DNA of 5,875 nucleotides from Nitrososphaerales archaeon TH526 (GCA_014523665.1 JAATVR010000614.1:1-5875); one strand, 5' to 3'; counted from the stretch's first letter, positions 1-5,300 are shown. Made by a program: numbers and translations. Notes: generated by a model not told the origin, from the sequence alone.

Positions 1-1
1 C

Positions 2-1486
2 AAGTTTATCAAAATCGGAAACCATTCACTGTTGGTTAAAGGGAGATCTGGTACAGGTAAAGTAACACTGTGTTTCGAATTAGCAAGAAACAATATGGAT
101 AGGTTTGAAACCATTTTTGTTTCAAGAAATGTTTCCGAAAAAGGATTACATAATAGGTTTCCCTGGGTAAAAACCTTCGTTAAGCCACATAACATATTGT
201 CAATTAGCAATCTAGATTCTATGCTAGCAGATCCATCTTTTATTCTGACAAATATAGCTAATTCAATCTCAAACCTCACAATGAAGATACAGGATCCTTT
301 TTCGTCTTTGGAAGAGAGTCCACGGCCATTTACTATATTGGACGGCTGGGAGGGCATAACACGAGAGCTCGATAGTGCAGCTAGAACAAAAGCTGAGAAG
401 ATGCTGACCTCTATCATAAATAGAAGTGAAGGATTTATTGTCTTTCTAGTTGAAGAGATCGACAAATCATCCATCGAGTACCTGGTTGATGGTGTGATCG
501 TCTTGAACCAAAATTTTTACAGATCCTATCGCTTGAGGGAGATGCAAATTGAAAAGCTTAAAGGAACTCATATATCAAGAGCAAAAGTGCCTTTCACTTT
601 AGAAGGAGGAAGGTTTAGAACTTTTTCTGGGCTATCACAAAGGCATTTGGTTGACAAAACCAACAATTTCGTTCCAACTTCTCATAGTAACGGATATTTT
701 TCAACAGGTAGCCCCGAGCTAGATCATAAGCTCAATGGAGGATTTAAAAGGGGTACAGTAATTTCAATCGAGATTGAGGAAGACGTAGACAGATTTGTTC
801 CGATTCTTGCCCCCATAATATTGAATTTCATAACGCAAGATCATGCTGCATTTGTCATCCCAGCATCAGATCAATATGGATCAGCGGTTGCTAAATATAT
901 TACACCTTATGCACCCAAAGAAAAAGTTGCTAAATTTCTTAGGATATTTAGTTCTGCTGATGGTGGTATTCAAGAAAATTCCAAAATCACTGAGGGCGAT
1001 AGAGATGATAAAATATCAGTGCCGACTTCGAAGCCTCTCTCATCATATCAATCTTCAACTTCAATAATAGATCCATTAGAGCATATTTCTTATCTGCTCT
1101 TAAATACGGAAAAAACTTTCTCTCAAACCTTTGTTTTATGGATAAATACTCGTAAGAAATTGAGACAGAAGAGCCAGGGCTGTGTCACGACTATAGATTA
1201 TAGTTTCGTAGAATTGGAATATCAGAATGAAATCCAACTAATTCTAAAAAGCATCATAGAAATGTCTCGATTGACACGAAGGGCAAATGATCTTCTAATT
1301 ATGGTATCTAGACCTAACTACAGATCTCTCGATGTTTTGAGGAGTATCAGCGATATGCACTTGAGAGTATTTGAGTATGACGGGGTACTGATGTTGGCGG
1401 CCACTAAGCCCCAATTATTTCTGTACAATATACAATCGGATTTCAGTGGTGGGTTTCCAAGTTCAATCTTACAAGAAAGTACTTAA
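2..1486 (+). CDS. GvpD/KaiC-like P-loop ATPase, 5' partial
   Basis: The frame is open from the window edge, so the TTG at 32 is probably internal and the true start lies upstream. 494 residues are visible, numbered here from the codon at 2. A RecA/KaiC-type ATPase domain begins with Walker A GRSGTGK (14-20) and has a Walker B-like strand FTILDGWEG (110-118). LREMQIEKLKGTHISRAKVP (178-197) resembles the conserved strand of GvpD and KaiC relatives. A second KaiC-like segment starts near 233 (FSTGSPELDHKLNGGFKRG), but where its P-loop should be it reads IEIEEDVDR, so this half is probably non-catalytic. In haloarchaea GvpD is a regulator of gas-vesicle genes; related proteins in Nitrososphaerota occur without gas vesicles, so a signalling or regulatory role is only inference. 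Oddity: the residue after the P-loop Lys20 is Val21 instead of Ser/Thr, which normally binds Mg2+. The stop is TAA at 1484-1486. The next gene is convergent, so no operon partner is visible. Family call fairly sure, role unknown. Confidence 0.75.
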   Translation, partial: KFIKIGNHSLLVKGRSGTGKVTLCFELARNNMDRFETIFVSRNVSEKGLHNRFPWVKTFVKPHNILSISNLDSMLADPSFILTNIANSISNLTMKIQDPFSSLEESPRPFTILDGWEGITRELDSAARTKAEKMLTSIINRSEGFIVFLVEEIDKSSIEYLVDGVIVLNQNFYRSYRLREMQIEKLKGTHISRAKVPFTLEGGRFRTFSGLSQRHLVDKTNNFVPTSHSNGYFSTGSPELDHKLNGGFKRGTVISIEIEEDVDRFVPILAPIILNFITQDHAAFVIPASDQYGSAVAKYITPYAPKEKVAKFLRIFSSADGGIQENSKITEGDRDDKISVPTSKPLSSYQSSTSIIDPLEHISYLLLNTEKTFSQTFVLWINTRKKLRQKSQGCVTTIDYSFVELEYQNEIQLILKSIIEMSRLTRRANDLLIMVSRPNYRSLDVLRSISDMHLRVFEYDGVLMLAATKPQLFLYNIQSDFSGGFPSSILQEST

Positions 1487-1498
1487 GTACCAATCTTA

Positions 1499-1518
1499 AC
1501 TTTTTCTACGAGGAAAAA
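1499..1518. terminator. T-runs between convergent genes
   Basis: The 61-nt gap between the two convergent stop codons holds TTTTT on the plus strand at 1501-1505 and TTTTT on the minus strand (AAAAA at 1514-1518). Archaeal transcription commonly ends at short T-runs without a strong hairpin. These two runs lie 15 nt past the ATPase stop and about 30 nt past the minus-strand gene's stop, so they suit termination from each side. No strong stem was seen. Other T-rich stretches at 1541-1554 could serve the plus strand as well. Confidence 0.4.
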
Positions 1519-1547
1519 GAGAAGGCACAAAATTTGTCGATATTTTC

Positions 1548-1907
1548 TTATTTTAATAGCAACTTTAGTCTAAGGATACCATTAATTACTTTTCCATGAT
1601 CTGCGGAGGGTTCTGTGCTTACAAGTAAAAGATGAGTTTCGTCGATGGGAACTGTAATTCGCTTCAATTTTTCATACTCCGCCATGGAGAACTTTCCTTT
1701 TCCTATTCTGTCTGCAAGATCCTCACGTAACTTCCATCTATCAATGGCTTGCAGGACTGACCTCTTCGTTTCTTCCGCGGTAAAAAATCTTGTTATCCCT
1801 AGACGTTCCCCACCATATCGTATTTCACCGTTCGTATCTACTATACCAGCAAAACGGACTTTAGGATCGATTCTCAAGATTTCATGACAAAAATCTTCAT
1901 AATCCAT
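1548..1907 (-). CDS. Small DUF6659-like thaumarchaeal protein
   Basis: A 119-residue soluble protein with no signal peptide or membrane segment. It looks like the small Nitrososphaerota family DUF6659, recognised by its overall pattern: N-terminal MDYEDFCHEIL, then RFAGIVDTNGEIRYGG (18-33), a charged helical middle (45-83) and a C-terminal LLLVSTEPSAD...INGILRLK (93-115). The order of a 'self versus outside' strand pair, helix and final LLLVSTE strand recalls Roadblock/LC7 or profilin-like small signalling folds; that is inference only. These proteins occur in several copies in soil ammonia-oxidising archaea and have no known function. The ATG at 1907 is chosen because a TATA-like box sits about 25 nt upstream and the nearest upstream ATG (on the minus strand, at 1920) is out of frame. 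There is no ribosome binding site, which suits a leaderless transcript. It is convergent with the ATPase gene. Confidence 0.8.
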   Translation of the reverse strand: MDYEDFCHEILRIDPKVRFAGIVDTNGEIRYGGERLGITRFFTAEETKRSVLQAIDRWKLREDLADRIGKGKFSMAEYEKLKRITVPIDETHLLLVSTEPSADHGKVINGILRLKLLLK

Positions 1908-1925
1908 ATGGGATAATCATGGAAT

Positions 1926-1938
1926 CTATATTAGAATA
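1926..1938 (-). promoter_or_regulatory. TATA-like box for the DUF6659-like gene
   Basis: Read on the minus strand the stretch is TATTCTAATATAG, an archaeal box-A-like AT element centred about 25 nt before the ATG at 1907. With the usual 25-27 nt box-to-start distance, transcription would begin at or next to the A of the ATG, giving a leaderless mRNA. That matches the lack of a Shine-Dalgarno sequence. The surrounding DNA is AT-rich, so the match could be chance. Confidence 0.4.
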
Positions 1939-2112
1939 TTATCAATATTTTCAAGATTGTTAGCCATCTATCCAGGTTCCTCTTCCAGTAATAACCTAGT
2001 TTATTATTGCGTAGTGACAGATTCAGTCGCCATTGATTACCTAATAAACACGATGTCTTGAAGTAGATGACTGAATTTTGTTGTTTTGCATAACCATTTT
2101 TGAGTCCACTCC

Positions 2113-2138
2113 ACATGACCTCCAGTACATGACCTCCA
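2113..2138. repeat. Two tandem 12-nt direct repeats
   Basis: ACATGACCTCCA occurs at 2113-2124 and again exactly at 2127-2138, separated by GT, a 14-nt period. Read on the minus strand each unit contains GGAGGTCATG, which looks like a Shine-Dalgarno next to ATG but with too short a spacing. The copies could be a paired protein-binding site or a slippage duplication. No gene starts nearby on either strand that would decide between them. Confidence 0.6.
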
Positions 2139-2443
2139 ACGGCATGTAAAATAATATGTAGCTAGAACTAGGATCTTATCGTGAATACTCTCATGCATAA
2201 GGAATCAAATACAATAGCTTAGTGTTATCTAGATCAGGAACTATTAATGAATTCCTAGAATGATGGTTGAGGACCCAGCGGCAGCATAGGGTGCATATGA
2301 ATATGAATAAATACATGCGCCTCATAACAGGGATACATCCTAGCAAATTGAGATAACATAAGCTTGTTCCCTTCCCATACCAAGTCCTATTCTTTATCCA
2401 ATTCGAAAGCCGGGAAGCAGGCGCAAAGCATTTGATGGGGCAG

Positions 2444-2467
2444 TGCAATGCAATGCAATGCAATGCA
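2444..2467. repeat. Four-copy TGCAA pentamer array
   Basis: Four perfect TGCAA units run from 2444 to 2463 and a fifth partial unit TGCA ends at 2467. Because of the period, TGCANTGCA, a self-complementary 9-mer, occurs four times in overlapping register. The array lies about 210 nt ahead of the TATA-like box of the oxidase gene. It may be a simple-sequence slippage tract or a cluster of binding sites; single copies of the same 9-mer are found in the two later gaps. Confidence 0.8.
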
Positions 2468-2670
2468 TTCAAGAATCTAAAAATTTATTTTTGTCCAAGA
2501 AATCATAAGAATATTATGATCGCGCTGGAAAGATGTTACCAAATACAAAATGGCAAAGCTTGCATTTATTTACCTGCCAATAACGATGTACATGCTGATC
2601 CGACTTATCATTAGATTTTCAACTTCAACATTATCATTAACATAAGCAACACTAGGCATATTCGAATAAT

Positions 2671-2682
2671 AATCTATTTAAC
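2671..2682 (+). promoter_or_regulatory. TATA-like box for the copper oxidase gene
   Basis: AATCTATTTAAC is a good archaeal box-A-like element whose core CTATTTAA is centred about 30 nt before the ATG at 2708. Initiation about 26 nt downstream would leave a leader of only a few bases. No ribosome binding site is present between here and the ATG, which supports leaderless or near-leaderless translation from 2708. Confidence 0.5.
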
Positions 2683-2707
2683 GGAACTCGCATCTTATAG
2701 AAATTGT

Positions 2708-3832
2708 ATGTTAAATGTGTTGCCAGTTATTCCCTTTGTATTTCTAGCATTTTGGTGTGCGACTGTTTCACCAATTCCGATGACCGAAGTCGCTGCTGCT
2801 CAAGAGGAAAATGTCTCCGTTAATGTAGCCATTCGAAATATCACAATGATTGCAGATGACGACACAATAACAAGGGTTGCGCCAGACAATCAATTGCATC
2901 CTGGGGGTGTCGAATTCAAGACAATGACGTTCAATGGAACAGTCCCAGGTCCAGTACTTAAATTCAATGAAGGAGAACTGGTACGCTTCACCCTGATCAA
3001 TAATGGCGATATCGTGCATAGTCTCAATCTGCATGGGATAACCGGACCAAGCCAGGCCTTGTCTGGACCCGTTAGGCCAGGTGAAAACAAGACATGGTTG
3101 GTGAGAGTCAACCCAGAAGCTCCAAGTGTTTGCATGTACCATTGCGACGGAGACAACTTGAATGGTGTATGGGAGCATGTAGCAAGTGGTATGTACGGGG
3201 GGATGATTGTCAGTCCTGCATTTTACAATAAGCAGAATCAAGCAACAAAAGAATTTTTTATTATATTTAGTGAGGTCTACAATTCTGCAGACAAGGGCTT
3301 ATTCAAGGGTACAAGTGGTGTTATCGGTTCATTTGATATAGATAAATTCGTCGAAGGGAAGCCAGACCTCATATTAACCAACGGCATGGCATATAAGTAC
3401 ATTCCATGGATAGGGACAATAGCTAAGTATTCTTTAAACAATGAATCAGAATTATTTCAAGTGAAACCCAATGAGCTTACTAGATGGAATATCATTAATG
3501 CCGGTCCTAGAAAAACCATAAATTTTAACTTTGCAGCAGCTATGATAGATGTGATTTATCCTTCCCTACTGCATCATCCTACAAGTAGGAACACGAAACT
3601 TGACAATTTTGCGAATTCTACTTATGAAATTAATAGCGTTCAAGGACACAGTGACATCGATAGCCTGATGTATCTTGTATCCATCCCGCCTGGCTCGGGA
3701 GTGATAATCGAAGCAATATTCCCTGAGGAGGGCTTTTATTTTGGCAATGATCATGACCTAGCGAGTCTCCTTTATGGATCAGGATTCGTCGTGTCGGCTG
3801 TGGATAACCACACATCGGTGAGAAGAAAATGA
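2708..3832 (+). CDS. Secreted two-domain multicopper oxidase, NirK-type
   Basis: A 374-residue exported protein with an N-terminal signal peptide (hydrophobic core about 4-20, cleavage probably near AAA/Q at 29-32). Two cupredoxin domains follow (about 65-170 and 180-365), as in copper nitrite reductases, which work as trimers. By motif, type 1 copper ligands are His104, Cys146, His157 and Met162; type 2 ligands are His109, His145 and, from domain 2 of the next subunit, His349 in NDHDLASLLYG. The segment GDNLNGVWEHVASGMYGGM (148-166) is typical of ammonia-oxidiser NirK-like proteins. In bacterial NirK, Asp98 and His255 are catalytic; the aligned positions here appear to be Asn107 (HSLNLH) and Asn274 (INFNFA). 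It may therefore be a paralogue with altered or no nitrite reduction, or another oxidase. At least seven N-x-S/T sequons suit a glycosylated surface protein. The ATG at 2708 is the only one that keeps the signal peptide, and it follows a TATA-like box. Fold and copper sites are sure, substrate is not. Confidence 0.88.
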   Translation: MLNVLPVIPFVFLAFWCATVSPIPMTEVAAAQEENVSVNVAIRNITMIADDDTITRVAPDNQLHPGGVEFKTMTFNGTVPGPVLKFNEGELVRFTLINNGDIVHSLNLHGITGPSQALSGPVRPGENKTWLVRVNPEAPSVCMYHCDGDNLNGVWEHVASGMYGGMIVSPAFYNKQNQATKEFFIIFSEVYNSADKGLFKGTSGVIGSFDIDKFVEGKPDLILTNGMAYKYIPWIGTIAKYSLNNESELFQVKPNELTRWNIINAGPRKTINFNFAAAMIDVIYPSLLHHPTSRNTKLDNFANSTYEINSVQGHSDIDSLMYLVSIPPGSGVIIEAIFPEEGFYFGNDHDLASLLYGSGFVVSAVDNHTSVRRK

Positions 3833-3880
3833 TGTTCCTCACAATAGAACGCCACTAAGCAGTATTATTGATGCTCAATA

Positions 3881-3936
3881 GAGCTGATCTAGCTCATTAA
3901 TTATTTGTGTATTTCGTTGAATTTCGCGTACTTTTT
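3881..3936 (+). terminator. Possible terminator of the oxidase gene
   Basis: A 5-bp hairpin, GAGCT and AGCTC around a 5-nt loop (3881-3895), lies about 50 nt past the oxidase stop. It is followed by T-rich DNA and a TTTTT run at 3932-3936. Either part could end transcription in an archaeon. The stem is short and the T-run distant, so this is weak. Confidence 0.25.
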
Positions 3937-4111
3937 AGACCAATGATAAAATTGTGGGTGCTTCTGGTCAACAACGTTGAGTTACTCTTGCATTCAGTTT
4001 GCAGTGTGAATCGTCTTAGCTCTTCATTTGCCTCAGATTCAAAACGATTTTCCCTACCCTACATTAGAACAGCAACTCATGAGAAGTGAAATTTCTCTAA
4101 GAATTTACGTA

Positions 4112-4140
4112 TGACAGACACAACGTGCACAACTATGTCA
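4112..4140. promoter_or_regulatory. Split dyad, possible operator
   Basis: TGACA at 4112-4116 is inverted as TGTCA at 4136-4140, with 19 nt between and a palindromic GTGCAC (4125-4130) close to the centre. It sits about 35 nt ahead of the TATA-like box of the cupredoxin-fold gene, where an activator could bind. The half-sites are only 5 nt, so chance is possible. Confidence 0.25.
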
Positions 4141-4153
4141 CTACGCAATGTAA

Positions 4154-4162
4154 TGCACTGCA
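4154..4162. promoter_or_regulatory. TGCANTGCA palindrome next to promoter
   Basis: TGCACTGCA is a self-complementary 9-mer ending about 10 nt before the TATA-like box of the cupredoxin-fold gene, a usual position for an archaeal transcription factor site. Other copies lie at 2444-2467 and 5190-5198, also in non-coding DNA. No known regulator is assigned. Confidence 0.35.
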
Positions 4163-4172
4163 TACCTTCAAC

Positions 4173-4184
4173 TTTTATGTAGTC
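4173..4184 (+). promoter_or_regulatory. TATA-like box for the cupredoxin-fold gene
   Basis: TTTTATGTAGTC and its flanks form the best box-A-like element ahead of the ATG at 4214, centred about 36 nt upstream, which implies a leader of roughly 10 nt. The match is weaker than at 2671. TATACA at 4201-4206 is too close to the start codon to be the box. Confidence 0.35.
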
Positions 4185-4213
4185 AAGATAAGTGAGTCAG
4201 TATACAATCTAAG

Positions 4214-5089
4214 ATGGAACCCAAATTGAGTTATATACATATTCTGCAGTTGACTGCCATAACTGCTGTTCTGTTTGTCATCGCAGTTCATTTTAGTATG
4301 CATGACCAGTCATTTGCTACTGTACTATCAAATGATATTACGGTTATCGAAAAACAACTGCAACTGCAACTGCACCAGCTGCAACGACCCAATATTAACG
4401 CGTCTTATGTATTTGACGCTCACAGGCTAGTGCTGGGAAATAACGTGAAGAATCTTGTGGTTCTCATTCCCAACGAAGCACATGAATCAACAAACCAACC
4501 CAGTGATCAGTACCCACTAGCAAACCAACCATATCTTCCTCAGAATGCCATTGTAAATGTCGGAACTGCTGTTACGTGGCTTAACGGAGATGTGGATCAT
4601 GAACGCACAATAACTGTGGTCCAAGGTAACTCATTATCCTCAGCTGAAACCGATACTTTAACAGCTGCTCCAATATATGAAAGTAGTAAATTTGAATACA
4701 ACACAGCCATAACCTCCTCGGCCTTTAATGATACGGGGACATACACCTATTTTGAAAAAGATGTAAATGAAGATGATCCAAGTTTTGTAATGAATGGCAC
4801 AATAACGGTAATCAATCAGCCAGAATCATTAACATCCTCTTCAGCTTTAGGTACTGTTGATACAGTTGGAGTATTAATGGTGCCTTCTCAAGACATTCAA
4901 ACATACACGTCAGATTTAAATAATAGAGGCTTTGCAATTGACAGTACTCACAACTTCAAAGACTTGAGAGGAGGCCAGAGTGGAACTGGTGATGAACAAA
5001 CATTGATCGTGTGGACAACTTATGGTATGAGCCTATCTGATATAGTAACGAATTTGCAGGAGTTTACTTTGGAGTTGCCTTATAGCTAG
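4214..5089 (+). CDS. Cysteine-less cupredoxin-fold surface protein
   Basis: A 291-residue protein with a hydrophobic N-terminal segment (about 8-27) that is a signal peptide or membrane anchor, then a Gln/Leu-rich stretch QLQLQLHQLQ (48-57). Residues about 70-200 form a plastocyanin-like domain: NLVVLIPNEA (80-89), VNVGTAVTWLNGDVDHERTI (114-133) carrying the first His position (His129), and GTYTYFEKDVNEDDPSFVMN (175-194) ending in the usual Met position (Met193). In blue copper proteins this last segment carries Cys and His; here Glu181 is at the Cys position and the protein has no Cys at all, so type 1 blue copper is ruled out. Binding of Cu(II) through His129, the acidic loop and Met193 is possible but unproven. 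Residues 215-291 form a separate domain of no family I recognise (VGVLMVPSQDIQTYTSDLNN at 218-237). It lies on the same strand as the copper oxidase gene, 381 nt downstream, with its own TATA-like box, so it is probably a separate unit. A TGA in frame at 4193-4195 supports the 4214 start. Confidence 0.75.
   Translation: MEPKLSYIHILQLTAITAVLFVIAVHFSMHDQSFATVLSNDITVIEKQLQLQLHQLQRPNINASYVFDAHRLVLGNNVKNLVVLIPNEAHESTNQPSDQYPLANQPYLPQNAIVNVGTAVTWLNGDVDHERTITVVQGNSLSSAETDTLTAAPIYESSKFEYNTAITSSAFNDTGTYTYFEKDVNEDDPSFVMNGTITVINQPESLTSSSALGTVDTVGVLMVPSQDIQTYTSDLNNRGFAIDSTHNFKDLRGGQSGTGDEQTLIVWTTYGMSLSDIVTNLQEFTLELPYS
4355..4372 (+). repeat. CAACTG hexamer repeat inside the cupredoxin gene
   Basis: Three perfect CAACTG units in frame encode the alternating Gln-Leu run near residues 48-53, followed by decayed units up to about 4386. 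It is a coding microsatellite in the linker between the membrane segment and the cupredoxin domain. It could change length without a frameshift because the unit is 6 nt. Confidence 0.7.
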
Positions 5090-5103
5090 TAAGAGTAGTC
5101 GAA

Positions 5104-5120
5104 TATGACTTTGTGTCATA
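5104..5120 (+). terminator. Hairpin just after the cupredoxin-fold gene
   Basis: A perfect 6-bp inverted repeat, TATGAC and GTCATA around TTTGT, starts 15 nt past the stop codon. No plus-strand T-run follows, and the next bases are A-rich. It might be a 3'-end structure or processing signal; intrinsic termination is uncertain. Confidence 0.3.
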
Positions 5121-5189
5121 CATTTAGGATAAAAAATATTACACAACTCTACCAGAGAGAGTATAAGGAGGGATGATGTGTGACCGCAC

Positions 5190-5198
5190 TGCATTGCA
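5190..5198. promoter_or_regulatory. TGCANTGCA palindrome in the gap before the CBS gene
   Basis: TGCATTGCA is a third independent copy of the self-complementary 9-mer. It lies about 26 nt downstream of a TATAAG at 5162-5167 and 135 nt ahead of the CBS start codon. One-mismatch relatives occur at 5261-5269 and 5271-5279 within the direct repeats. Confidence 0.3.
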
Positions 5199-5233
5199 CT
5201 GAGATTTACTGTAGCGATCTTCACACGACAGGT

Positions 5234-5274
5234 ATATTTGTGATGCTTGGCAGGAATATTTGCAATGCTTGGCA
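5234..5274. repeat. Two 19-nt direct repeats, 22-nt spacing
   Basis: ATATTTGTGATGCTTGGCA (5234-5252) recurs as ATATTTGCAATGCTTGGCA (5256-5274) with 17 of 19 bases equal. The start-to-start distance of 22 nt is about two helical turns, so a dimer or two molecules of a regulator could bind on the same face. The second copy ends 28 nt before the TATA-like box of the CBS gene. Confidence 0.65.
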
Positions 5275-5300
5275 ATGCAGAGAGTACCTAGCATACAAAT

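Larger units (their letters stand above)
1939..2707. other. Long gene-free gap with short repeats
   Basis: About 770 nt with no convincing gene. The short open frames here (minus strand 1931-2116 and 2191-2472, plus strand 2432-2614) have low-complexity or unrecognisable translations, and the last two overlap on opposite strands across a pentamer repeat. No tRNA, rRNA, CRISPR or transposon end was recognised. What can be seen is a 12-nt tandem repeat (2113-2138), an imperfect inverted repeat with arms TCTA...GGAA and TTCC-TAGA at 2228-2259, the (TGCAA) array at 2444-2467, and the oxidase promoter near 2674. The length could hide a small RNA or the remains of a lost gene. Confidence 0.5.
3833..4213. 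other. Gap between the two copper-protein genes
   Basis: A 381-nt stretch. A GTG-started open frame at 3907-4089 (60 codons) has no recognisable motif or promoter and is not called. The gap contains a hairpin GAGCT-gatct-AGCTC at 3881-3895 and a T5 run at 3932-3936. It also has a 7-bp stem with one G-T pair and a GAA loop at 4081-4097, a split dyad at 4112-4140, a TGCACTGCA motif at 4154-4162 and a TATA-like box near 4178. The last 100 nt look like a regulatory region for the downstream gene. Confidence 0.45.

Noticed and set aside
843..1067. 74-codon plus-strand open frame
   Set aside because: It lies wholly inside the ATPase gene in another frame; the longer frame carries recognisable KaiC-like motifs.
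1645..1887. 80-codon plus-strand open frame
   Set aside because: It is antisense to the DUF6659-like gene, which has a recognisable family pattern and promoter.
1931..2116. 61-codon minus-strand frame upstream of the DUF6659-like gene
   Set aside because: No motif recognised. The GGAGG is too close to its ATG, and it overlaps the likely promoter of the neighbouring gene.
2398..2425. tRNA-like T-loop (ATTCGAA)
   Set aside because: No matching acceptor, D or anticodon stems could be drawn around it.
2444..2467. Array considered as a CRISPR or integration site
   Set aside because: The unit is only 5 nt with no spacers, and no tRNA, integrase or cas gene is nearby.
2191..2614. Two overlapping frames on opposite strands across the pentamer array
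   Set aside because: Their translations are dominated by the repeat (NALHCIALHC and QCNAMQCNA) and show no family pattern.
2768..3241. 157-codon and 88-codon minus-strand frames
   Set aside because: Both are antisense to the oxidase gene, whose copper motifs make the plus-strand reading certain.
3566..3842. Two minus-strand frames at the end of the oxidase gene
   Set aside because: They are shadows of the second cupredoxin domain and have no motifs of their own.
3907..4089. 60-codon GTG-started plus-strand frame in the 3833-4213 gap
   Set aside because: No ribosome site, TATA-like box, domain or signal peptide of known type; composition looks non-coding. A real small gene cannot be fully excluded.
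2708..5089. Oxidase and cupredoxin genes as one operon
   Set aside because: A 381-nt gap with hairpin, T-run and a separate TATA-like box argues for independent transcription.
5033..5275. 80-codon minus-strand frame
   Set aside because: It overlaps the end of the cupredoxin gene and the repeat region, and its translation has no recognisable pattern.
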